Assembly: GCA_947184155.2 (NCBI GenBank)
Contig: CAMXCT020002025.1
Location: 1-64,000 of the forward strand
Length of the DNA: 64,000 nt
Source of the DNA: Cladocopium goreaui
Taxonomy: Eukaryota > Sar > Dinophyceae > Suessiales > Symbiodiniaceae
Direction: 5' to 3'
The notes beneath the pieces are model-generated. The model searched no databases, was not told the DNA's origin, and worked only from the letters and a program-made list of their open reading frames with translations. Both the position numbers and the translations under genes were made by a program. This document shows, piece after piece, positions 12,801-24,800 of this stretch; position 1 is the first letter of the stretch, and every line of letters starts with the position of its first letter.

Positions 12801-15800
12801 CTTCCGACTCAACCATCTGCCGATGTGGCGAGCCAACAACGCATTCTTGAACTAGAAGCGGAATTGGCAAAGATGAAATCAGCCGCCAGTACGTCACCGG
12901 CTACGGCACCTCAGGGGTCTACACCAGCCACGACACCGATCGGACGTGCACTCCAAGGACAACCCGCAGCTTCCACATCTTTTGACCCTTCGTCTCTATT
13001 GATCTCTCCGGGATCCGTCAACTCATGGCTCGTGGACAACCAACCTTCATCGTTGACTGACACCCAGTACAAGAAATGGTTAAAAGACCTGAAGCTGCCC
13101 CAGCCCAAGCAGGACATTTTGGAGAAGAACTTGGAGAAGGTCAACGAATGGTGGCAAAACCAACCCGATGATGAAACTGTCCAACGCGCCAGCGTGGCTA
13201 TGGGCATTGACCCCTGCAAGCACAAAGGGGCCACTACTGATGAGGTCGTCCTCAAGGTCATGACTGTGGCGTTACTGATGCACTCCTGACTAGCCTCGTA
13301 CCTGAAATCACCAGGCTCAAAAGCAGCCACTATTATGAGAACTCTGGCCGTGGCTCATGCTTGTATTCTCACCCTTGCATTGTTGACCCCCTTCACTTTG
13401 TCTCCTTCTGTTGATGTCTTTTTTGCTTGTCGGATGATCCAAACTGTATTGATGGGCCAGTATGTGTTATTACATCCACGTGCCAATTCGAAACTTCAGG
13501 CCTTGTTAAAAGGCACCCCGATGCAGAGCATTTTCTTTTGCACATCGTGGGACGACTTGACAGTCGCCCTCCAATGTTTCAAACACCCTCAGGCAGTGTA
13601 TATACGCTTCAGCCATATTGCTAATTTCCAACCAAAGTTCTATGTGGGTTCCACTTCTTCTTTTGTTTTGGACCGTGAACATTCTCGCTATCGGAAATTT
13701 CTGCAAGTGCGGCAGAACAAATTCGTGTTGGCCGAAGTCGCCTTACGGTTTTGGTGCAGATTCGACAATTTTTGGATGTGGTCTGTTTTCCCGATCTACA
13801 CCAATAAATCCAACTTTTGGGCTTTGGAACAAGCCTTAATTCAACTGTGGCAACCTCGATTGAATACTCCGTTCATTTACCAGTTCTTGAATTGCCGCAA
13901 GGGACTCATTTCGCGTACCAAATTTTCCAACTCACGGCAATTTGGAGCCTTTTCTTTGTGGCGGAAACTCCGTTGGCAATCCACACCCCAACATCTCCGA
14001 CGCGCTCTTCATAGTCCTCTTTTCCATCGACGAGTACAACTTTGGGAGATCATTCAGGATTTGGGCAGCAACTCCATCCGACGCTTCCACATGGAGAAGA
14101 GACTCAGATCAAACGAAACTGGCGCCCAAGGATGCTATTTCATTCGACGCCTGGCCAACAACCTTGGAGAACCTCAAAGGTCGTACGCAATCAATGCCAT
14201 TGACCGTGCTTTGACCTTCTGGAAAGCCAAACGGGTCCGCAAACCGTTTCCCCTTCGTGCACCTTGGCTACTGGCCCCCAGTTGGACTCGCGACCTCCGA
14301 CAGTTGCTCACCTCCCATGTCCATCGAACCCAATGCTACAACACCACCTTGCAGACTCCATCTACCGGGATCGTCTTCACAAAGTTTCCGTCGGTTATGG
14401 ACAGCTTGTGCAACCACAAGGAGGCCGCAGCCAAGTGGGCTGACGGCGAGACCCCAAAATGTGCCTGTGACGCTCTACGGCCTCATGCTCGTCATCATCA
14501 CCAACCTGATCAACACTTGGTCCTGGACGGCGACAACCTACATTTCGATGAAGGCCCGCACACATCCATAGCGACGGGCTCGCTTCAAAACAAAATTTTC
14601 CCACCTTCCAAAGAAATCCAGAAATCCCTTCGCCTTGCTTTGCGGACATGGACTACACGGAACTCCCTCCCTTCATTACAAAAAACCCATCTTGATGAAC
14701 TTTGGCACCGATCTATTAACTCCCACTACCACGCCCTCCAGGACCACATCACGCACAAAGACATCCTACGCTTCAAACACCTCTTCCCAGAGGCCATCTT
14801 TCACAACGAGGACAAGCGCGCTACGTCTCTACGGATCTACTGCCCAGTTCTCTACTTCCAGTGCCTCACCACCACCTTCGCCGACCCGTTGGTGTTTCGA
14901 AAATTGGAGAACAGCCCAAATGACATCATCGAGAAGACCATCGCCGAGATCAACAAGCAATTTGGCAAGTCATACCCTTGGGCCCTTGGTGCTGGACGGG
15001 ATCTACCGAATGCTTACGTCCTGCCCAAACGGAAGAAACAATTTCGGGCTGGGCGACCCATTGTCAGCTTCTTCACGGCACCTTTCCGGCCCATGTTGAA
15101 CTGCATTGCCAAACTGATCTACAACCTACTGCCCCAAGCGTTTCCCCACAACCTGGCAAAAGGAGATGTCTTCGACCTCATCAAGATCCTCAAGGACACC
15201 GACTTCGACACGCTCCCCACTCCGCGTATACATAACCAAGATCTTGCTGGTTTTTTCACAAGCATTGACACTGACCGCTTCATTGCCAGTTGGCGACTGA
15301 CCTTGCAATTCCTCTCGACCCTCATGAGCACCGACCCCGACGAAATCATCTCAGTGAAGGCGACCCCTGGCAATACCACAGGCGATGTAGTCAAAGGCCG
15401 TACGTGTCGTACACTCAATGTGACCAGGAAGATTTTCATTCGTGACATTGAACGCATCATCCTTATGTCCTTGAAGATGACACAATTTTCCATTGGCACC
15501 GCCGTTTTAGAGCAAATCCGCGGCTCCCCTATGGGCTCCCCGCTGAGTCCGGCGCTGTGCATGATGGTCGTCGCACTTTCTGAAGAAATCTGGTACCGAA
15601 CCTACCGCACCACGTTGACTACCATGGATCTTACAGCTCGTCTCCTTCGCTATGTTGACAACAGACTGTGTTTGTTGGATCCCTCGTGGAACTACGAAAT
15701 TTGCTTCGCCAATTTCCTTCATCCGGAGTTCTACGGCCACCCAATCATTTTGGAAACGGAACCGGACCAGGAGTTCCTGGGTTTTTGCATCGAGTTCGAA

Positions 15801-18800
15801 CCTTTCGCACTTCGCTACAGCCCTCCACGCGACTTCAACCAGGTCATGGCCCCATTCTCCGCATCGCCTATAGCAGTTCAACTTTCGGGTTTCGTCTCAC
15901 GATTATTTCTGGTCGCCAAATGTGCGCACCCTGCACACGAACGAACTCGAGGTTTTGCCGCATTGCACCGTTTGTACAGAGCAGCAGGTTTTTGTGAATC
16001 CGATTTAGCTGCCGCCGCCAAGCCTATCCGTCAATACCTACACACCTCTTCATTGTGGTAAAATCTGGTGCCGCCCTGACACCTTTGCTTATGTCTCATG
16101 TTTCACTTCCTGCTGGACGTCTCACCCTTTCCACTTGAACTTTATTTTTCCCAATGTCGTTGTATTGCCTTTTCAGCTGGCTCACCCTCACACTCGTTTC
16201 CATTTATACCTTGGGCCTTATTCGACACCGCGTGATGGCTTCTTCGTCTCCTACAACTTCAATTCCGATTCAAGAACCGGTGTTTCTTCAATTTCTTCAT
16301 GATGTTCACCATGCTTATCTCCTACTACACCGAGCAATGGCGTTACTTCCACCTACTCTCATCCCCAATATCGAACCTACACCTCTTCCCAGCACAGACG
16401 TATGGAATCAACCTGATGGGCTACGACCGCACTACTCGGACCGGACCAACGCCTTTATTGACACTGCCCACATCCCTTCGCCGGACATGGCTGAGGAAGA
16501 GACACTTATGGATGAGCTTTTGGAAACAAACCTTCCTGAACCACATCACCACGTTGCTGCCCCGTCACCTGAAGTCCTCCCTGCACCCTCGAAGCTTTCA
16601 ACCACCACACCAACAACTCCGAATCGCAAACAGAAAGCCAAAGCAGTTCCCAAAGCACCTGCAAAACGTCGTCGCCGACACGACAAATCAAGATCCCGCT
16701 CCTCGAGCCCATTGTCAATTTGGACCTCTGAAGACAAACAGAAACTTCGTACTTTGAAGGCGGATGAAAAGTCTCGATTTTCGTGGCGAGTGATCTCGAC
16801 CAAGATGGGCAAATCGGAGGAAGACGTTCGCTCTATGTGGAATAAGATCAAAGACAAACTTGGCTGACCACCGGCGACATGCAAACAAGAAAAAGAGGCC
16901 CGGCGGCACCGTGTACCATCTTCAATACCCAACCTCCTGTGTATCTATTCTCCTTTGCGTTACGGTATTGCCTAACCTAGCACTACATTATTTTACAGTC
17001 TTAACCCTGTCGGTATGGTTGCTCGACTTGAACCTTCAAACTCCACATTATCTACACCGTTAGCCATTTATTATGTCTCTCCGCATTCACCTGGACCGAC
17101 ATTGCCAGCAGCGAGCTATGGCCACGACGGTATCTCTCCTACCCGACGATCACGCTCTCCGACCAGGGCACCACCTTCCGCTACGGGTTCTTCACCTTTT
17201 CAGCACCCACCCGGCCGGACATCTCCGCCTTCTACACCCCATCGACCGGTTATTTTCCAATTGGACCTGAAACCTATGCAGCAATTGGCAGCCAGAAACC
17301 CATATTACAACATCCTGGCCCCCAAGGTCGCGGGCAACCTCTCCACTGAAGCATATGATAGCCTGTTCCAGACCTTCAAGGTGATCTACCCTGACTACGC
17401 CCGCAGTCATTTCGTTTCAGACCTGAAAACAGTGGTGACGGACACGCTTCTACAGAGATGGTCGATACATTTACAGGCGACGGACTTCTACATGATGATC
17501 GACACCGACCAAGGAGCTCAGATGCTTGATGACCTCCCTCATTCGCTCCTGGACATTTTGAACTGGTTCTACCCGTCATGGAAAACTCATCAACATCTCG
17601 ATGCCTTCACTTCTCGTGACTGCTCACCTTTGTTGCTGACACCCCATCCAGATCCGCAAGACACGGGCTTTGCTGTCCATCTTCAAGTGATTCCTCGAGG
17701 GCATCCATTCGTCACTGTATACACTAAGACCGCTGCGTGACAAGCTTTTCAAGATACAACCTTGACCCGCTCACGTCTATAGAAAAGGGAAAAGACCTGA
17801 TCTTGAAATCTTACGCCTTTCTGTTGATCCATTTTTGAGTTCCTATGATCTCATGGTGTCCCCTACTATACTTCTCGTTGTTGTTTTTCCAATATGGACT
17901 TCTTCCAACGGAATTTCGGCTTCAGCTCATTTCGTTTCGATATCATATTAATGCTTTTGTACATGGCGACCTCCGCGACTGATGATGTTCTTCGGCTGGA
18001 CCCAACCCGCTCCTCACCTACATCGGTACAAGGTCCAGATTCACATCTACCACCCGATGATCCTACTTCGGCATCATACATTCCCAGGGCAGCCAGAATG
18101 ACCCCAACCTCTTCGACCGTTCATTCTATGTTTATTAAGAAGCTTAGCTACCCCTTGTCTTCTCGTCCTGCTGAACTTTGGATCGTGGAAAGGGCACTAG
18201 ATGGTATTGAAACGTGGAAACCAGTGGAAACATTTTTGGAGAACATGCACCTTACCAGTGATCGTGCCACCTTACGCACCACGGCTAACCATTGGCGACA
18301 GTACTATGATGTACCCATCCAATCATCTTCCTCCTCTACGGCAACTTCCGTTCCTGTTCTCCCACATCCCGAACACACCAACGTTTACGTTTCTCAACCG
18401 TATGAAGCGATACCCGACCAGCTTCACATTTTACAATCATGCTGGGGACGTTCGGCTCAACACCATTCACAAGGTACTACCACCTCTCTATCTTGGCCAC
18501 CATGGAGATCTACACCACCTTCCTCACCACCGACAACACTTCACCGGACCTTACATTCCAATAACCCTACCGCACCTGCTCACCATTCACAGTGTCCACT
18601 TGCTGCGAACGAACCTGACCCTATGGATATGTCCGACTCTAGTGTGTAACACTCCACATTACTTGGCGGAATGAAGAAGAAAAAATGACCTAACGTCGAT
18701 TCGTGACCATGTTGTGTGTACATCGTCTTCTTCCGTGTCTTGCTTGTGGGTTTTATTTTTCGACCTCTTTAGTATTCTTATGTTGCAGCCTGGGCTTCAC

Positions 18801-21800
18801 GCTTGATACTCGACGCCATGGCTCACTCTTCTCGCCCTCACCCATATCGCGCTACATCCAGGGTTGATACACCACAAGGTCCCCGAACTGCCGCATGGCT
18901 TGCCGGACATCGAGGCCTTCCTGGTGATGTGGACCCTCCTCCATACAGACCTGTCCTGATTTTAGTTGACTACTCTCCTTTACAGGAATTGACACTCCGT
19001 AGTGAACCTGACCGTGATCGCTACATGGCTCTTGCCAATTCAAATTTGAAAAATGTTAGTGCAGGCGAACTTGAAGCTCTTTTTACCTGGTCACGCCAGC
19101 TGGAACCAATCGAAGCAGGCATTCTTCCCATTCGAGACCTACGTACCGCCATCACAACGAGATTACGGACCCAATGGGACATTCAATTTGAACCTTCGAA
19201 TTTGGAGTTTCGCTATGGCGATCTGGAAGGTGATGCTTTCCAAGTTCCCAATGATTGGACCATCATGCAGCTTTTGGAAGAATACCGTCCTGATTGGCGA
19301 ATCCGGCAGTACAACTACATCGAATCCACCTTGCTCGTACCGGGTACTTCACAGCCTTTCGTGCTACGTCTGAGATGCCATAAGGTTAGCCCTGGGGTCA
19401 TCCTACCTTGATGTGCTTCGCTGATGAACAGGAAAATGCATTACTTCTTCTTTCTCCTTTCTTTCATGAGACTTTATTGACACGGCGGACTCTTCGGATT
19501 TTCACCTTTCGATTCAATTTCCACCACCTTTTGTTCTTTGCATTACTCCTTCCTTGATCATTACTATTCTTATTCTCTGGTTCGGCTTATTTTTATATAT
19601 TTTCGCGTCCTCAGCTTTTGGGTTTGGCATTGAACGCATTTCGTGACCGTCTTACCCATGGAGCATAAACGTGACGCTACCGTGGCTGGCTTGGGTTGGC
19701 CTTCGAATCCCAACCGTGGACCCGCTTCCACAGCCCCTGAGCCAGAGTCAGGCGGCCCGGCTTCTGAACTATGTCACCCTGTTGCCCCTGACCCTACGAC
19801 CTCGACTACCTCGGCACCTTTGACCGCCACAACGATACATACTCAGGCCCTGCACTACCTGATGCTCCTTTCCCGACTGAGCCAAGTCCTACCTACAACT
19901 TCTTCCATCGTGCTCACTTTTCATCACGCGTGGTTCACCAGATCCATTTCAAGATCATTACGCACTCCAACAACACCAGGGAGTTATTCATCGAAGAGAT
20001 CCCCATGTCGGGGCTATCCAAATGTCGTGATCCTGAGCACTACTTTTATGGCCTTTCGGGCAACTGGGAGTGGTCCCTGCGCACTGCGGACTATTGGCGT
20101 CATCACTTTGAGATTCCTCTAGTACATGGGCATCATCCTTTTCACAATGTCCCCATTGAGACCACCTCTCCTACGGAGGCACCCCGCTTAACTACGAAGA
20201 TCCAGGAGCTGGCCAAACAACTTTCAGCCACTTTGACGGCAGCGATGGCATCGGGAGAAATCAACGACACATGGAGGATGGTTGAAGGCATGAGCTTCCG
20301 CGACGCGATCCAAATACTTCAACTCGAAGCGAATTTCCCTTCTGAGTGAAATGACCGCAGCTCTGTATACTAGCATCGTGTAGTCTCATTGCATTGGATT
20401 GGTTCTGCCGACCTCAGCCGCGATGATCTTCCAAAATCAAACCCCGCTACATGCGGGGTGTGTGTGTGTAACATCTGAACAGATGTAAAACTTCTTTTGG
20501 TTTTATCTCACATTTGCAGGGGGCCAGGAACCCATGACTGTCTGTCCTGGCCAACGAAGACCAGACAGCATGGGGGTGAAAACGTACCTGCGATATTTTG
20601 AACTGTTGAACACGCTGTCTTGTTACTGCACTGTTGTCGCAATCTGGAATCAATTTTGGTCATTTATGATTTGTTTCGCTGCATCAGAACCTTCCTCAGT
20701 TTTCGCCGAAACCATGTCGCCGACGATACTTGGGTTTTTTTTGGATTATTTCGCCGACATGTCGCCGATGTATTTGGATTATTGTATCAACACTACGATC
20801 GCCGATTCCTTTTGATGACGAATTTGGACATGGGAACCATTCAGGTGAACTTCTATTATTCGTAGGATGCTTCGTTAATTTCATTGTTTCGTATCTAATC
20901 TGCATGTTTCAGGATTCAGTTCCTGCTGGATCATATAATGATCCATTCTTGTCTAGTGTGTGTGTGTGTGTGTCTGAAAATGGGGTAGAACCCCCCGTGT
21001 ATAGCCATTGAATGCGGACAATTGTGATAAACCAATGGATTACCGGGGCTTTCCCCTAAATTTTCAGAGAACCCCAAATACGCCCTTCCAACCCAGTGGT
21101 GCCCGATGGGAACTGAGGCTTCTGAGAATTTCACCTCCCGCGCTGTCATGGAATGTCAGAAAGTCTCAGTGGCGGAAGTGAAGCCGGGCTGTCGCATAGC
21201 TTGGAATGCACGACTTTGTGCAATCGGGAGTCCAAAAACCTCACTCTTTGGCGTTTTTGAAGCCAAACCTAGTATTAAAATGTATTAAATAGGCGTAAAT
21301 CGGCTACAAAGCCCACTGAATCTATGGTGTGAAGCCTCTGCACAGCTTGTCATTGGCTGAGGCCTTGGATCTGCGCTGACCAACAAGTACTCTGAGGGTC
21401 AGCCAGGAGCGCGTGCGGAAGCTCAGCGGCTGGTGAAGGGCTGGCGGGTTTAGTGGAGATCGAAGTGTCTCAAGGTGGAGGGGTCTGACAATTTAGGGAA
21501 AACCCTGCAAATTTGATGATTCATCACGACAATTTCCTACTGAAATTTCATGGGCATATCGGCATATCCGATTTTCAGCCACTGTGTTCTCTGCAGCACA
21601 GCTGGCACAAGGCTACTACGGAGGAAACGAGGTGATCGACAAGGTGCAAGGACTAGCCCAGCCAACGCAAAGCAGTGAACATCCAAGAGTTGGACATACC
21701 CACACCCAGCAAGGTTTTTCAAAGTTGAACAAATCACAATCTGTGGGTATCAAACATGGCAATGGAATGCAATGGACAAATCCTCAAATTATCCATGTAG

Positions 21801-24800
21801 TTTTTTTTTTGCACTAAAAGCAGGAGTTTCCCAGCCAGCCATCTTTGATTACGTGATAATTTTTACCCATCATTTGGCAGTTTATCTCACATTTTATATT
21901 ATACCATACTACTTGTCATTATGGTAAAACCCCCAGCTTGTTGGCAAACATCATTTGTTGGTTGTATCATCGTCGTTTCCGTAGCCATTGGCTCAAGCTG
22001 TTTTTGCAAGTTCTTCCTCAAGCCACTCAGGGACGCTTTTTAGCTCAGGGATGTCGGCATTGCCATGGCGCTCAAATTCTACGGGATCATTTGGTACCTG
22101 CAAAGTTGGAACCCCCACATAGGAGGTCTATGGATCTTGCTCCAAAAACATGGGAGGTCTGTGGATATTGCCCCAAAACATCCAAAAGCTAGCCAATCAA
22201 TATTTCCGGCTGCTACTATTTGTTGTCAACCTTTATTTCACCAGATCGTTTCTGATAGGTTTTTCCTGTTTTGCTTGCTGGGTCCTTGTGTAATTGTGAC
22301 AGATCTTGAGCGATCGTGTTGGCCAATTAAAAGCAAAAAATGATTTGGGGAACCATGTGTTGCTCTAGAATACCAGCATAACGGCTTACGTTTTTGAGGG
22401 GCTTGCCAATGCCCACCGGGGCAACTGTATGTCCCTCCGCGGGATGGTGTTCTCAGGTGGCAAGTCAAGCATTTAAAGCAATGCTTTTGGTCTGGTCAGA
22501 GGATATTTCGGTTGTTTTTGGTAGTGCTCTCTTGCGAATATTTTTTTCGGGCATTGCATGGCATTGCTTTAGTAAATCAGTACTGCCTCGCATTTTCATT
22601 TCTATTGGGTTCAATGTTCTCATATGTTTTTCTTTCTTCCTAAATTTGGGTTTCCCATACGCCTCCCATACGCCTCCCATACGCCTCCCGTACACCTCCC
22701 ATACGCCTCCCATACACCTCCCATCGGAGAACCTCGGCAAGGAGACTGAGAAGAAACTTTTCTCAGTCTCCTTGCCGAGGTTCTCCTCTGCCATGACGTT
22801 GTTGCAGCTCACGCACAATGCAAGGATTAGGCAAGAGAATACACCGGATTTGTCAAGGAACAATCCAGGTACCCCTCAAGCCCGTACCCCCTGTATGGGG
22901 GCAACCTTAAGCCTAGGTATAGACCAGGTATATACCTCACTTCTATGGGAGCAGTATAGGATGCCTATGGGTGCGTCATGGGAAAACAGCTGGCTTATGT
23001 TATGGTATGTCCAACCACACCAGATGATGAGCCGACGGGACCGCAACGAAACGTGCACATTTCACACAATTACCCTATAAGTAAGTTGAACAAGGGCAAA
23101 GACAACTGTTGCTAACAAATGGGATGAACGCAACATCAAATATTGCTCGACATGTCAAATAGCCAACGGATACCCATCTCATCAAGACGCCTGATTCAGG
23201 CTCACCATACACATACAATCTTGAAAATTCTGCATTACTGTACATACATTAGAATATTACTTGCTGGATACCATTGGACCTTCCAGAGCAAACATCAGCT
23301 GATGGAACTATCTTTGGTACTAAGATTCGGCTTAGGGCGGATCATCCACCTCGAAAAATATTCCGCCACCATGATTTGGGGGCAAGTTTTCAGCCACGAA
23401 ATACGATGTTTGCGCAAACCAGGAAAATCCCAGTATTTTGGGCTTTCTGGGTTCCAAAATTGGCAAAAACGTGGAAAAAAAACAATATTTTGAGCGTGCG
23501 GGGGGTGTATGGGAGGTGTATGGGAGGCGTATGGGAGGTGTATGGGAGGCGTACCGAGGGACCTCGGCAAGGAGACTGAGAAGAGCGGAAGGCCTTGGCC
23601 CCATGGAGCTCCATGAAAGGCCTTGGCCCCTCCATGATGACGGTTCACGTCTTGAGAAGGCTTGCTTCGCCAACAGGGCGACTTGCAAAACAGTGCTTGC
23701 TTCACCAACAGGGCGACTTGCAAAAAAAAAAGCGGCAGCAAGGAAGGACTCCCTTTTGTGCCAGTGAAGTGAAGTGAAGTGTATCATCGTCGCTTTGGTA
23801 TATCCAACACAGAAACGGTTACAGAGAACGCAGGTGGAGAATCTCTGCAAGGACCGCGCATTGAAGGCTTTCAGCCTGGATGAGAAGGTGCTTTTGGGAC
23901 TTTGGAAGGTGGTATTTGGCCCTGAAAACCAAGGGTTTCCTACACATAAAATCTCATCTTTGAGTGAAAAGAAAAGAAATCCTGGCAGAAAGATGTATAG
24001 ATTCAACATCGAGATTTCACCCACAAAATCGGAACTTTGTCAACACAAATAGAGCTTAAGAATCTGACAAAACGAGCAAATTTGGAATCTGACCATTCAA
24101 TGGAACATTGCCAAATTCCCATGAAGTTCATCACGGGACGGATATCGTTCAGTATCACGACGTCATTTGCTGCGCGATTTTGGCGTCCTCCGGGTGCTGG
24201 TTTGCTTGTACTGAATTTTTAAATTAATCTGCTTTCGAGGAGTTTTGGAGACTCCATGGGTTAGCCTGGATGAACCGAAGCCAGAGGCTTGAGCCTACCG
24301 ATTTACATCATGTACCCATCGAAGAGCTCATCCTCAACAACCGAGCAAGCAATGTAGCTCTGTCTGAAGCATGGCAAACTGACAGGAGTGGGGTGTGAAC
24401 GTGCAGCCATACAGCGGCAGCCCCGCCAATTTTGCCGTTGGGAGCCAAGTTGCGATGGCTGTGTGACCGTTGGAGAGGGTGTGTTGCTGGGACGAAGAAA
24501 GCTCCCAGTGTCCCAGCGTTGAACGGCCAAACTTGTTTTTTCCCTTGCCAAGTCCATTTGCACGTAGTGTAATGATGATTTGATACTGGTGGACTGGTTC
24601 CACCTCAAGCCTACAGTAGCTAAAGGAAACCCATCCCATCCATCCCCAAAGAAGGTCAGACCTGCCCTGCTGTTTCAAGATGAGTTCAGACCTTGAGACC
24701 CAAGGTCTACACTGCCCTGCTGCCACCCCATGCGCGTGTCATGGGTCTGGACCTGCCATCTGGTGGACACTTGACTCACGGTGCGGGGACCAAACACTCT

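Larger units (their letters stand above)
8017..20960 (+). mobile_element. Multi-ORF Penelope-like retroelement with terminal direct repeats
   Basis: A 12.9 kb unit in SHMT intron 3. About 0.5 kb direct repeats (8017-8487 and 20459-20960) bound a coding body of at least eight ORFs, all on +. The diagnostic ORF (13335-16061) has a Penelope-type reverse transcriptase and an N-terminal GIY-YIG-like domain. GT microsatellite lies at the outer edge of both repeats (8016-8030 and 20955-20973), suggesting insertion into a (GT)n tract. No protease, integrase or tyrosine recombinase is seen, which argues against a classical LTR element or a DIRS. Penelope-like elements are known to carry LTR-like repeats. 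The coding strand is rich in C and A, unlike the flanking intron. I know no Penelope-like element with this many ORFs. Confidence 0.8.

Noticed and set aside
19431..19446. ctgatga followed by gaaaa, resembling a hammerhead ribozyme core (known in Penelope-like elements)
   Set aside because: Only four bases separate the two core boxes, leaving no stem II, and no matching stem I/III pairing is visible.
8017..20960. Classification as an LTR retrotransposon because of the terminal direct repeats
   Set aside because: No protease, integrase or copia/gypsy-type RT; the RT has the Penelope-type MGSPLSP motif and a GIY-YIG-like partner.
22394..23080. 228-codon plus-strand ORF in SHMT intron 6
   Set aside because: It runs through the cctcccatacg minisatellite and the palindrome and has no recognisable domain.
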